This document shows, piece after piece, positions 1 through 9,024 of a stretch of DNA of 64,000 nt. Origin of the DNA: Flavobacterium sp. IB48 (GTDB lineage: Bacteria; Bacteroidota; Bacteroidia; Flavobacteriales; Flavobacteriaceae); NCBI RefSeq assembly GCF_016405855.1, contig NZ_JAEFCA010000005.1:248001-312000 (forward strand), read 5' to 3'. The stretch's first letter is position 1, and every line of letters starts with the position of its first letter. Below the pieces are notes generated by a model. That model worked only from the letters and a program-made list of their open reading frames with translations. It had not been told where the DNA came from and ran no database searches. The translations under genes and the position numbers were made by a program.

Positions 1-8
1 TAATATTC

Positions 9-53
9 CAAAAATAGGACGATGATACATGAGAACCGTCCTGCTCTATCCTG
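9..53 (-). promoter_or_regulatory. Leftward promoter with CAGGATAG direct repeat
   Basis: Read on the minus strand, positions 53-39 give CAGGATAGAGCAGGA, a direct repeat of CAGGA with a 10-base period. Twenty-two bases further on, positions 16-9 give TATTTTTG, a perfect match to the Bacteroidota -7 box TAnnTTTG. No good -33 TTG is present, as expected for an activator-dependent promoter. The geometry matches the site upstream of the GH78 gene at 23255-23300. It would drive a gene lying left of position 1. Confidence 0.55.
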
Positions 54-360
54 TTTTAATCGCAGAATGTCAAAAAAAATGTGACTAAAAAAACAATATT
101 AATAAAAAACGAATGGAAAAAATAGATGAACCTAAATATTTCGGGCAAATGTTTGCTTAAAAGAAAATTTATAAACTCATTTTGACGAAAAAACAATAAG
201 ATTTATATCAAAAATAAACATATAGTATATATTCTGCAAAATTAAACTGTATCCCTACTGATAAATAAGTGCTTATGAAATACCCTTTTCTTACGAAAAC
301 GATAGAGAAAAATACTAAAAGTATATTTATTTTACGATAAAAAACTTACAAAACAATAAA

Positions 361-379
361 CAGGATAGTTACAGGATAG
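361..379 (+). promoter_or_regulatory. Tandem CAGGATAG element
   Basis: Two exact copies of CAGGATAG start at 361 and 372 (11-base period). The same word occurs in the promoter-proximal sites at 39-53 and 23287-23300 but on the opposite strand. No rightward gene follows, so this may be an auxiliary binding site for the same regulator or serve the leftward promoter from a distance. Its role is inferred from word similarity only. Confidence 0.4.
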
Positions 380-492
380 CATAAAAAAAGGTTGAATAAT
401 TTTTACTAAAAAATATATTTTTTAAAAGTAAATTCTGACCAACGAAATTTAAACGATAATCTATCCATTTTTTGTTAACCCAAAAACAACAA

Positions 493-525
493 AAAACCCA
501 CTAAACATTGATGTCAGCGGGTTTT
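493..525 (-). terminator. Terminator of the pectin operon
   Basis: Read leftward, AAAACCCGCT and AGTGGGTTTT form a ten-base stem with one G-T wobble around a 13-base loop, followed by a T-rich run. It lies about 60 bases beyond the stop codon of the pectinesterase gene and fits an intrinsic terminator for the leftward operon. Confidence 0.7.
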
Positions 526-582
526 TGTTAAATTAAAATTTTGTTCTGTTTAAGGTTCCCTATTTTGGGTAAAATTAAAGCA

Positions 583-1566
583 CTATTTATTCGGATCCCA
601 TCCGTTTAAAACTAAATCTCGATTGTATTTTTTAAGATCTTCCTTCTTCAATTGATGCGACCACGATACGCGTTGCGAAATATACTTTGCGCTCAAACCT
701 TTACTTCCAAATTCTGCATAATAAGCAGTTTTGTCCTTATTAGGAAATCGAGTATCAATCCATTCATTCCAACCTTCTGGAATAATATGCGAACCTAAAT
801 CTGTATTAATGAAAACGGTTTGTGCATAAGGTCTCCACGGCCTTCCCAGAAATACTTTATCTACCGATTTGTCTTTTGCGGTAAGCTTGCAATCCACAAA
901 AACAAAACCATAAGCTTGCCCTTGCGGAGTCGAAGCTGCTGTAATATAAGAATTCACTAAACTTTCAATAGTGCACTTATAAAAATAAGCCGTTGCAGCG
1001 CCAAAGATAAAATCGGTTGTACCGTTGATGAAACAGTTTTCAAAATAAGTTCGAGTATTTCCTTCTGATAAATAAAGCGTATCCTGATTGGCTAAAAGAT
1101 TGCAATTCTTTACAATTACTCTATCGCCTTTAATGTGAAGTGCAACTGCTTGCCCTACTCGTCCCGCCGTATTTTCAACAGTAAGATTTTCAAGCGTACA
1201 ATCATTTCCTTTAATCATGAAAGAATACGAAGTTCCCGTTCCAAATTCTTTTTTACCAGATGGATCTGGTTCCCGAAGCGGTTTCCCTGAATAATCATCA
1301 AATGAAATAATCGTTTTATTTCGATCTAGACCTTTTAAAGTAATAAAGGGTTTTGAAGCAGGAATTTCTAACTTTTCAACATACTTTCCTGGTTTTATAG
1401 TAATTACTACTCGTTTTTCTGAATTGTCTTTTACATTATTCACCGCTTCCTGAATCGTTTTGAAATCTCCTGAACCGTCTTGAGCAACGGTTACAGCGAG
1501 TTTATTATCGAGCGTTTGGGCTGATAATGAAAGTGTTATTAAAAATAAAGCCAGAATATATTTCAT
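583..1566 (-). CDS. Pectinesterase (CE8), secreted
   Basis: This enzyme should remove methyl esters from homogalacturonan, releasing methanol and exposing carboxylates for pectate lyases. The 327-residue protein starts with a signal peptide ending near SAQ (residue 17), followed by a right-handed beta-helix. CE8 hallmarks are all present: GQAVAL (138-143), QDTLY (161-165, acid/base Asp162), DFIFG (185-189, nucleophile Asp185) and GRPW (241-244, Arg242). It is the last gene of a leftward block and is followed by a terminator at 493-525. Its product feeds the PL1 and PL10 lyases encoded nearby. The length is normal for the family and no defect is seen. Confidence 0.93.
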   Translation of the reverse strand: MKYILALFLITLSLSAQTLDNKLAVTVAQDGSGDFKTIQEAVNNVKDNSEKRVVITIKPGKYVEKLEIPASKPFITLKGLDRNKTIISFDDYSGKPLREPDPSGKKEFGTGTSYSFMIKGNDCTLENLTVENTAGRVGQAVALHIKGDRVIVKNCNLLANQDTLYLSEGNTRTYFENCFINGTTDFIFGAATAYFYKCTIESLVNSYITAASTPQGQAYGFVFVDCKLTAKDKSVDKVFLGRPWRPYAQTVFINTDLGSHIIPEGWNEWIDTRFPNKDKTAYYAEFGSKGLSAKYISQRVSWSHQLKKEDLKKYNRDLVLNGWDPNK

Positions 1567-1593
1567 AGTTTTTAATATTTAAAATTTTTACAC

Positions 1594-1690
1594 AATGTAT
1601 ATCTGTAGAGACGCACCGCAGTGCGTCTAACGCAACGTAACCACAATCTTTGATATACATGGCGTAGACGCACTGCAGTGCGCCTCTACA
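1594..1690. repeat. Intergenic palindromic repeat (GACGCACTGCAGTGCGTC type)
   Basis: About 97 bases form an imperfect inverted repeat. ATGTATATC...GATATACAT and two copies of a GTAGA(G/C)GCACnGCAGTGCG motif face each other. The element fills the gap between the pectinesterase and arabinofuranosidase genes. It is G+C richer than its surroundings, a sign of a small mobile or REP-like element. No second copy was seen in the window. Confidence 0.6.
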
Positions 1691-1715
1691 AAAAAATAGG
1701 AATCTATATATAATT

Positions 1716-3734
1716 TTAATGAGACATCCAAACCGTCATTTCTCCTTTTCCTTTATTTCCCCACGCAAAATACGGAATCAGCTTTACTTGTACAGCATCT
1801 GCATTTTTAGAAGAAAGCGGTTTGTACAACGTTTTATTCCATGAATTATTCGAATTTATAACAGCTTCTGCATCAATGCTTACTAAGTTTCTATTATTCA
1901 AGGTAAAATTGTTTGTTGCAAAATTCGATTTCAAATTTAAAGCCACATCATTTACACTTACTTTCGAAGGAAGCTGATCTGATTCTAAACAATAAACTAA
2001 AGGTCCTCTTTTTACAGCAACCTGATTTTTAACCTCTTCAACCAACGGATTCGCTTCCATTAACTCAACTGGCATTGGAAGATTCAATTCGATCACATCT
2101 CCTTTTTTCCATTTTTGGTTTAATTTCAAATAAGTTCCTGAAACGATTTTATCAGTAATTTTCGAATTATTAACCGAAACTTCCGCATTCTGACTCCAGC
2201 CCGGAATTCTTAAAAAGAAATTTTGTAAATCTTTTGGTGCTTTTACAATTTTCAAAATTATTTTACCGTCCCAAGGATAATTCGTCTGCTGTTCAATTTC
2301 AATTTCTTCCCCCTTTAAAGATTTTGTTTTCAATTGATTACTTCCATATAAATTCACATACAAACCTTCTTTCGAAATATTGTAAGCATAATTTCCAACT
2401 TCAGCAATTGTTCTAGTTACGTTTGGTGCACAACAGTTGGATAAGGCAATATAACCTTCGCGTTCATTTCCCCATCTTTGGTGAAATGGCAAATCGTTAG
2501 AAACATTCAGCGGATTATTGTAAAGAAATTTTTCTCCTTCTAAATCCATTCCCGAAAGCACACTATTGTACAATGCCAATTCTACAATATCAGCATATTT
2601 GGCATCTCCTGTAATTTGAAGCATTCTCCAGTTCCATAACACATTTCCAATATTAGCGCAGGTTTCGGTATGAGCGGTTGCATTTGGCAACTGAAAAGGT
2701 CTTCCGTACGCTTGGTGAATTTTTTGCACTACAGTTGGATCATAAGAAGTTCCATCGGGCGAAACACCATCATACAAAGAACCGCAACCTCCTGTAATGT
2801 ACATTTTACGATACGTTACATCATCCCAAATGGATTCTAAATTGTCTAACAACTTCTTTTCTCCCGTTTCGGCATACAAATCGGCTACTCCCGCATAAAG
2901 ATAATTTGCTCTAACAGCGTGACCCATTGCGGTAGTCTGCTGTCTAAACGGCACTCTGTCCTGATTGTCATCTGTTCCATCATTTGTTGTTCCGCGAATA
3001 TCGATTAGATTATTGGCTAATTCCAGATATTTCGGATTTTTAGTCGTTCTATACATTTCGACAATTCCCATGTAATGAGACGGACAAATTGCATTTCGAG
3101 CCAATTCTGGTGATGCTTTTTTATAAAAATCATATAAGAAATCGGCAACACCTTTGGCAATATTAAGGAAATTTGTTTTTCCTGTCGCGCGATAATGAAT
3201 ACAAGCTGCAGTCATTAAATGTCCCATATTGTATTTCTCAAAACCCAATTGTTTTTTTACTTCTTCTGGTCCTAAAGTTCCCCAGCGTTCGTCGATTAAA
3301 ACTGGTGTATGAATATAACCGTCTTTGCGCTGTACTTTCGCGAAAAGCGCAATGGCTTTATCCATTTCGGCATCGAGCTTTTTATCTTTTGTAACGGCAT
3401 AAGTTGCTGCCATTCCTTCAAAAATTTTATAGAAATCACCATCATGAAAAGAAGGGCCTTTGAAAGTTCCTTTGCTTAAACCTGCTGCAATTTCGAAGTT
3501 TTTGTAAGCATGCGAAATCTCATCATTATGATACAAATCCCACATATACGGCAAAGTGTTTTTGGTTTCTACATCAAACTGTTCTTTCCAAAAACCGTTT
3601 GTCCATTTTACGTCTTGCAAACCAACACTCTGTAATTTCGAATAAGGACTTTCTGAATTGGCAACCAAACCTTTGTTCTGTGCAAAGATTACGGTTGAAA
3701 GAAATAAAGAGGATATGATGATGTTCTTTTTCAT
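1716..3734 (-). CDS. Beta-L-arabinofuranosidase, GH127/GH146 (DUF1680 family)
   Basis: The 672-residue protein has a signal peptide ending at FAQ (residue 19) and the (alpha/alpha)6 barrel of the DUF1680 superfamily. GH127/GH146 enzymes use a cysteine nucleophile in a zinc-bound Glu-Cys3 cluster. The matching residues are visible: Glu357 and Cys359 in TETC, and Cys434-Cys435 in NCCAPN. The likely substrate is beta-linked L-arabinofuranose in pectin side chains. It sits between the PL1 lyase and the pectinesterase in the same orientation. GH127 and GH146 cannot be separated by eye. A zinc-cluster enzyme in an extracytoplasmic compartment implies periplasmic action on imported oligosaccharides. 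Confidence 0.85.
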   Translation of the reverse strand: MKKNIIISSLFLSTVIFAQNKGLVANSESPYSKLQSVGLQDVKWTNGFWKEQFDVETKNTLPYMWDLYHNDEISHAYKNFEIAAGLSKGTFKGPSFHDGDFYKIFEGMAATYAVTKDKKLDAEMDKAIALFAKVQRKDGYIHTPVLIDERWGTLGPEEVKKQLGFEKYNMGHLMTAACIHYRATGKTNFLNIAKGVADFLYDFYKKASPELARNAICPSHYMGIVEMYRTTKNPKYLELANNLIDIRGTTNDGTDDNQDRVPFRQQTTAMGHAVRANYLYAGVADLYAETGEKKLLDNLESIWDDVTYRKMYITGGCGSLYDGVSPDGTSYDPTVVQKIHQAYGRPFQLPNATAHTETCANIGNVLWNWRMLQITGDAKYADIVELALYNSVLSGMDLEGEKFLYNNPLNVSNDLPFHQRWGNEREGYIALSNCCAPNVTRTIAEVGNYAYNISKEGLYVNLYGSNQLKTKSLKGEEIEIEQQTNYPWDGKIILKIVKAPKDLQNFFLRIPGWSQNAEVSVNNSKITDKIVSGTYLKLNQKWKKGDVIELNLPMPVELMEANPLVEEVKNQVAVKRGPLVYCLESDQLPSKVSVNDVALNLKSNFATNNFTLNNRNLVSIDAEAVINSNNSWNKTLYKPLSSKNADAVQVKLIPYFAWGNKGKGEMTVWMSH

Positions 3735-3749
3735 TTTGATATAAATTTA

Positions 3750-3962
3750 ATCTGCTGGATCTGCTAAATCTGCGAGAGTTTAAATTTTCCTCGCAGATTT
3801 AGCAGATTGCGCTGATTTATTTTTTTCTTTTAATCTATTATAATCTCCTAATCTGATTTTTTTTCACGCAGATTTTGCAGATTTTAGCAGATATTTGTTG
3901 ATTTTTATTCTTTAAGAAAATCTGCGCAGATCTGCCTAAATCAGCCAAAATCTGCGTGAAAC
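3750..3962. repeat. Intergenic CGCAGATTT-type repeats
   Basis: The gap between two pectin genes is filled by repeated blocks of the word CGCAGATTT(A/T)GCAGATT on both strands, able to fold into long hairpins. The same word family recurs at 19018-19095 and 41285-41390. No coding potential is seen. Confidence 0.6.
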
Positions 3963-3968
3963 CTTTTT

Positions 3969-6428
3969 TTATTTAATAAAGAAATTAATGGTTCTGCTCA
4001 TTGAATCTCCCTCTGCATCTTTTACGGTTAAGACGAAAGAAGCAAATCCTTTTTCAACAGCTGTAAACTGAATTTCTTTTCCTTTTAAAACCACTTTTCC
4101 ATTTTTAAGATCAGAAAAAGTATAAACTGGTTTGTTTTCGTATCCTTTGAAATAATCTGCAGCACTTAAAGCCTTTTTCTCTCCTAAATTCACAAAATAA
4201 TGAGGCTGAGCCAACCAATCTAAATAATTATCTAATTGAGTAAATCCGTCTTTGTCATTATCTTGATTTGCATCTGAGAAATCTCCAACTTTTGAATTTT
4301 CGTTTAAGCCGAAAGCTTTTTCCCACCAGTTTGGCAAACCGTCATGATCTGTATCCCAATCTGCTGGACGAGTTTCTGATGCAAAATTTGGCCATCCGCC
4401 TGCATCTTGTTCATTATCGATCATTCCGCCTAAACCGCTTTTACTGCCTTTATAAGTGAAAGTTCCTTTTAAAGTTTCGTCTACAATTCTATTATCGTGT
4501 TTATCAAAAAACGGCTGATTGGCACCAACATCTGAAAGCACATTTTTGTAAGCTGCTTTCGCTGATTGCGTTTCTACATATGAAGGAAAAAATGGTTTAT
4601 CAACGAAAGTTTCATAATCTACTTTCTCATTATGGCTTATAGTAGATTTTCTGCCTTTATCCTGAGATTTCTCATCAAAGTAGCCTGGCATAATGTTTCC
4701 GTTAAAATAGTAACGTTGCATTCCTTTTCCAACACCCTCATGTTGTGCATTTAACGCCACAAATATGGTAGTTGAAGCGCCTGGCTTGTAAAAGTTGTTT
4801 ACAAAATTCACTTCGTTTGCTCCTCCGTCAGTTGTTCTTCCTCCCCAGTTGTAAACCACATTGTTTGTGATATCCAATCTTCCTGTGTAATAACCGTCAC
4901 CGTTTAAACCACCGCCAATACTCCAGTTACGACCTTGATTATGTGCCAGTAAATTATGATGAAAACTACCAATATCACCACCAATTGTCGCTGCAAAACC
5001 ATGCATTTTTCCAGCAGGATATTTATCATGTCCCGCAATGTTTAAAGCTTCAGAAATTAAAGTTCGTTGTAAAGTAATATGATGCGCACCACGTGAGCTA
5101 AACGATTCATCTATTGTCCAGCTAATCGAACAGTGATCAATAATACTATAATCAGCGCCCGTTAATCCCATTCCGTCAAAAGTAGTTCCTCCGCCAATTC
5201 TCACTTTCAAAAATCGAATAACGCCATCATTTCCTGTCAATCCAATTGGTGCTCTGCTGATTGTGATTCCTTCACCCGGAGCGGTTTGTCCCGCAATAGT
5301 AATATAAGGCTGATTTGCCACTAATCTCGAAGCCAGTTTTATATTTCCCGAAACATTAAAAACAATCGTTCTTGGGCCAATTTCCTGATTAATAGCATCA
5401 CGTAAACTTCCCGGTCCATCATCATTTAAATTGGTTACTTCAATCACTTTTCCTCCACGGCCTCCTACTGCATAACGTCCGTAGCCTTCTGCACCTGGAA
5501 ACGCCAATTGAGCAGGTTTAAATGACCATACGTTTCCTAAAGTTACTTCGCCATTATTATCCACTTCATCTACTCTCCAGTAATACGTTGTTCCGCTGTA
5601 TAAATCAGAAACTGCAAAAGATTTCTCCGTTAATTTTCCTTTAAATTCTTTTGAAGATTCAGTTGCGTTTTCTACCGCATTTTTATCTTCACCAAAATAC
5701 AATTTATGAGAGGCCACATTTTTTACAGCATCCCATTTTAAGGTTAAAGTTTTACCTACTTCAACGTGCTCGTCTCTGTTTTTTGGTTCTGGAGTTCTCG
5801 CCTGATTCATTAAATTTGGCGTATCAATTTCAAAACCGTTGATTACAATCTGTTTTATAATATCTGGGTTTGAAGTTGGATCAATTTCAAAACGAACAAT
5901 TACATCTTTTCCTTTTTCAGCATTAAAAGTAATATACGCCATAGAAGCATCAATTTTAGCATTGGCTCTCTGACTTGCATTTACGGTTTCCTGAAGTTTT
6001 CCGTTTACGTAGATTTTTATCGGAGAAAAAGTTTTTCCTGTAATGACATCAAAAGCGTTATGAAAAGTCAAAAGCGTATGTTTTCCAGCTTTCAGTCCAC
6101 TGATTTTCAATTCTAAATTTTCAGACGTAACCAAACCATCACTTCCTAATCTATTATAAAACGGAGCACTCATTCCGACTTTGTACCATTTTGAAGTAAA
6201 GTTTCCTTTTAACTTAAAAGATACATTATTAAATGATTTTTCAGCTTCTTTTCCTTCATTAATTACCCACGAATCATAACTTGGATCATGAACTTCTTCT
6301 AGTCTTCTTTGAAAAAAATCAAAGTCAACTTTTACAATTTGTTTATCAGTATTTGCGACTGATTGTGCTTGTCCGTTTGTGGTTAAAAGCATGGACAAAA
6401 CTGCAGCACTTATTAATTTCTTTATCAT
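3969..6428 (-). CDS. Modular pectate lyase, PL1 family
   Basis: This 819-residue enzyme should cleave de-esterified homogalacturonan by beta-elimination. A signal peptide ends near QAQ. Next comes a beta-sandwich region (about 30-200), then a fibronectin-III-like domain (about 205-300, with TTYYWRVDEV), then the PL1 parallel beta-helix (about 305-610; starts FPGAEGYGR, with VGGRGG, GPGSLRDA and NNVVYNWGGR). A C-terminal DTDHDGLPNWWE segment looks like a thrombospondin-3-type calcium motif. An in-frame TTG at 6440 would add four residues; ATG at 6428 is preferred because it gives a normal signal peptide start. The preceding gene ends 15 bases upstream, so the two are co-transcribed. Confidence 0.88.
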   Translation of the reverse strand: MIKKLISAAVLSMLLTTNGQAQSVANTDKQIVKVDFDFFQRRLEEVHDPSYDSWVINEGKEAEKSFNNVSFKLKGNFTSKWYKVGMSAPFYNRLGSDGLVTSENLELKISGLKAGKHTLLTFHNAFDVITGKTFSPIKIYVNGKLQETVNASQRANAKIDASMAYITFNAEKGKDVIVRFEIDPTSNPDIIKQIVINGFEIDTPNLMNQARTPEPKNRDEHVEVGKTLTLKWDAVKNVASHKLYFGEDKNAVENATESSKEFKGKLTEKSFAVSDLYSGTTYYWRVDEVDNNGEVTLGNVWSFKPAQLAFPGAEGYGRYAVGGRGGKVIEVTNLNDDGPGSLRDAINQEIGPRTIVFNVSGNIKLASRLVANQPYITIAGQTAPGEGITISRAPIGLTGNDGVIRFLKVRIGGGTTFDGMGLTGADYSIIDHCSISWTIDESFSSRGAHHITLQRTLISEALNIAGHDKYPAGKMHGFAATIGGDIGSFHHNLLAHNQGRNWSIGGGLNGDGYYTGRLDITNNVVYNWGGRTTDGGANEVNFVNNFYKPGASTTIFVALNAQHEGVGKGMQRYYFNGNIMPGYFDEKSQDKGRKSTISHNEKVDYETFVDKPFFPSYVETQSAKAAYKNVLSDVGANQPFFDKHDNRIVDETLKGTFTYKGSKSGLGGMIDNEQDAGGWPNFASETRPADWDTDHDGLPNWWEKAFGLNENSKVGDFSDANQDNDKDGFTQLDNYLDWLAQPHYFVNLGEKKALSAADYFKGYENKPVYTFSDLKNGKVVLKGKEIQFTAVEKGFASFVLTVKDAEGDSMSRTINFFIK

Positions 6429-6443
6429 TTTAATTAGCAATAG

Positions 6444-8774
6444 TTAGTTTAATTTTGTTTTCTCTACTTCAGATTTTCCAAGCAGATTTATAATATCTTT
6501 TTTTCTTTCTTCTGGAATTACTTTTAAAACCTTCAATTCTCCATTCACGAGTTCGGCTTCAATTGTTGTATTTTGTTTGGCGTGTAATTTAAAATGAACG
6601 TTCCAATCTTTTGGCCACGCTGGGAAAAGATAGATTTTCCCGTCTGCTTCCTGCAAAAGCATTTCCTGCATGCCAATCATTCCCGATCCGCCCCAATTAT
6701 GATCTGGAACCCAGTCAAATCCTGGTCCCCAAAAAGCTGGAAAACGTCTTTCTGAATTGGCCATTTTAAGTGTATTGTATTTCATCGCTTCTTCGGTTAA
6801 ACCCAAACGAGCCGAGAAAATATTATCTTGTTTCCAACCTACATGACTTCTAAATTTTAAAGCATCTGGATCGTATTTCCATGTATTTAAAGCCGTTTCT
6901 AAATCTGGTTTTCCTATGCCGTAAATTCCCCACGGATAAACAGGATATAATTGTGGAACTTCTGAATTATTGACTCTTTCCCAAGATTTGGCAGGAACCA
7001 AAACTTTATGATTTTCAATCTGTCCAAAATTCAAAGGAGGAATTCTCGTTTGAAATCCTTTTAAATATTCTGAGTCTTCTTTTGACAATTGATTCCCTGA
7101 AAGGTTTAAAAGACTTTCTGTAATAACTTGCAAAGCCGAAATTGTGCTATTGGCATTATTTGCCATTTTATAAGTTTCTGCTCCCGAACCTGGAAAAAGA
7201 ATTAATTTTCCGTTTCCATCTAAAGCTTTTCTGCCTCTTTGTTTGGCTAAATATTGATAATGTTCATCAAAAAATCGAAGACAGCTTATACTAAATTGAT
7301 TGTATTTTTGAATGTCCTCTCCTGCATATTCTTTCTGCTGCAACATCATTTGGCAGAACTCTAAAACGGTATCCCATTCGTATTCTAGCCATGCATTATA
7401 TTCCATTCCAGGATCGTAATCTGCAGGACGTTTCCATTCGTATTCAGCTGGGTTTGGAAGTCCGAAGTTTTCTAATTGTTCTGTGAATAAAGCGCCGTTA
7501 TGTTTCCAGTAAACTTCGCTTCTTAATTCAGCATTTTTTTGAAGACTTACGTAATAATCCAATTGTGATTTCATCATATCAAAATCACCACTTTTTACCA
7601 TCGGAAAATAAACCAATCGCTGGTTTTGTGCTGTCATCGTTCCTCCTCCCCAATTTCTAAAATCAGGCGTAAAATTCAGGTCTTTATTCGTATAAACAGG
7701 ATCAACCGTAAAAAGTCCACCGTTGAATTTCGTTGGATATTTTCCGTACGCATTGCATCCCAACATATATCGGAACAACTGATAATTCTGTCCGATTTGA
7801 TATACCGAATCTTTAGCAGTTGACTGATTTTTTTGAGTAAAAATAAAACTGCGATTCCAGAAGTTATTCCACCATTTTTGAGTGTTTTTTTCTGCTTGTT
7901 TAGCTGTATTTTTATTTGCGGAAATCAAACTTTTCAATCCATTATCCCAAGTAGAAAAATCAGATTGATTGGTGTTTAAATAAATTTCTAAAGAATGTTT
8001 TTTGGATGGTTTAATGCTTGTTAAATTAAAACCTTTAAAATCGGTATCCTGATATTTTCCAAGATATGTTCCGTCTGGTTTTAAGTTATCGCCTTTCATG
8101 AATCCGCCAAAAGTCAAATTCGCAATCGGGTTTAGCATTTGGTCTTTAACCGATTCCATTTTCTGCTGTTTTACCGCAACGTCAAAAACCGTATTTTCTC
8201 GATTTCTGTGGTAAAATTTAACTCCGTTATTTTCAAAAGAAATAGAATCTTTATACGTAATAAGTTCTCCCTGAGGCGCCCATTTATAAGAATTAGCGTT
8301 GTTTTCTTTTCCTTTTGGATAACGATTTTGATAACGCCAGCTTTCGTAAGAAGCAGTCATTTTCATTGGATTTTTATTTTCTAAATCAACGTGAATAATA
8401 GGTTTAAAAACATCAACCCAAAGTTTGATTTTAACATCATTCTGTCCGACTAAAACATATCCATCTTTGAGTTTCAATTCCTGATGAAAACCATCTTTTC
8501 CTGCGAAAGGATTCGGACTCAAACTCACTTTTATTCGTCCTAATTTCAGTAAAGTATTATGTTCGTCGAAGGTTCCGCTTCGCGAAAAATAAAAATACAA
8601 ATCACCTTTTTCTACCCAAACATTCATACCAATATCACCACCACCCAAAGGCATCGATTCTGATGAATTGTTGCTTTGCGTTGTCCAAACCTGATTGTAA
8701 TTATCAAGCACAGGGATTTGCGCTTTGAGGCAAAGCGTTGTAAAGAGAAGTATAAATAGTATATTATTTTTCAT
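6444..8774 (-). CDS. DUF5703-type glycoside-hydrolase-like protein, secreted
   Basis: The 776-residue protein has a signal peptide ending near LKAQ. Its N-terminal part (about 20-270, with ESMPLGGGDIGMNVWV) and its (alpha/alpha)6-like central and C-terminal parts (EYNAWLEYEWDTVLEFC, PDHNWGGSGMIGMQEMLL) resemble the layout of GH95 and related clan GH-L enzymes. I recall this kind of protein as DUF5703; no specific activity is assigned. It sits 15 bases upstream of the PL1 lyase start and downstream of the acetylesterase, so a role on a pectin side chain is likely. The family name rests on recall, while the glycosidase-like fold is supported by motif placement. Confidence 0.65.
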   Translation of the reverse strand: MKNNILFILLFTTLCLKAQIPVLDNYNQVWTTQSNNSSESMPLGGGDIGMNVWVEKGDLYFYFSRSGTFDEHNTLLKLGRIKVSLSPNPFAGKDGFHQELKLKDGYVLVGQNDVKIKLWVDVFKPIIHVDLENKNPMKMTASYESWRYQNRYPKGKENNANSYKWAPQGELITYKDSISFENNGVKFYHRNRENTVFDVAVKQQKMESVKDQMLNPIANLTFGGFMKGDNLKPDGTYLGKYQDTDFKGFNLTSIKPSKKHSLEIYLNTNQSDFSTWDNGLKSLISANKNTAKQAEKNTQKWWNNFWNRSFIFTQKNQSTAKDSVYQIGQNYQLFRYMLGCNAYGKYPTKFNGGLFTVDPVYTNKDLNFTPDFRNWGGGTMTAQNQRLVYFPMVKSGDFDMMKSQLDYYVSLQKNAELRSEVYWKHNGALFTEQLENFGLPNPAEYEWKRPADYDPGMEYNAWLEYEWDTVLEFCQMMLQQKEYAGEDIQKYNQFSISCLRFFDEHYQYLAKQRGRKALDGNGKLILFPGSGAETYKMANNANSTISALQVITESLLNLSGNQLSKEDSEYLKGFQTRIPPLNFGQIENHKVLVPAKSWERVNNSEVPQLYPVYPWGIYGIGKPDLETALNTWKYDPDALKFRSHVGWKQDNIFSARLGLTEEAMKYNTLKMANSERRFPAFWGPGFDWVPDHNWGGSGMIGMQEMLLQEADGKIYLFPAWPKDWNVHFKLHAKQNTTIEAELVNGELKVLKVIPEERKKDIINLLGKSEVEKTKLN

Positions 8775-8786
8775 TTTTTACGTTTT

Positions 8787-9012
8787 CCTGCAAGGTTTTC
8801 AAAACCTTGTAGGTATATTTTTTTATTTTCTCTCGCAGATTTATTCTCATTTCTTGTCATTTCGACGAAGGAGAAATCTTCGCAAATAACTCCGCAACGA
8901 TAGTCGCCAATCTTTGTCGAGCTTCTCGTGAAGATTTCTCCTTCGTCGAAATGACAAACTAGACATTAAACTCATAATTCAAACACCTACAAGGTTTTGA
9001 AAACCTTGCAGG
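8787..9012. repeat. Nested palindromic repeats
   Basis: An outer inverted pair, CCTGCAAGGTTTTCAAAACC (8787 on) and its near complement ending at 9012, encloses a copy of the TTGTCATTTCGACGAAGGAG element (8854-8957), itself a long inverted repeat. One palindrome has apparently landed inside another. The gap carries no gene and may also act as a transcript-stabilising or attenuating hairpin. Confidence 0.75.
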
Positions 9013-9024
9013 AGCGTCCGTATA

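Larger units (their letters stand above)
1..582. other. Non-coding left end of the window
   Basis: No credible gene is seen on either strand. The stretch is very A+T rich. It holds a leftward promoter-like element with a CAGGATAG direct repeat (9-53), a second tandem CAGGATAG site (361-379) and the terminator of the pectinesterase end of the operon (493-525). The leftward promoter implies a gene, possibly the SusC/SusD pair missing from this locus, just outside the window; that is inference. Confidence 0.7.
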
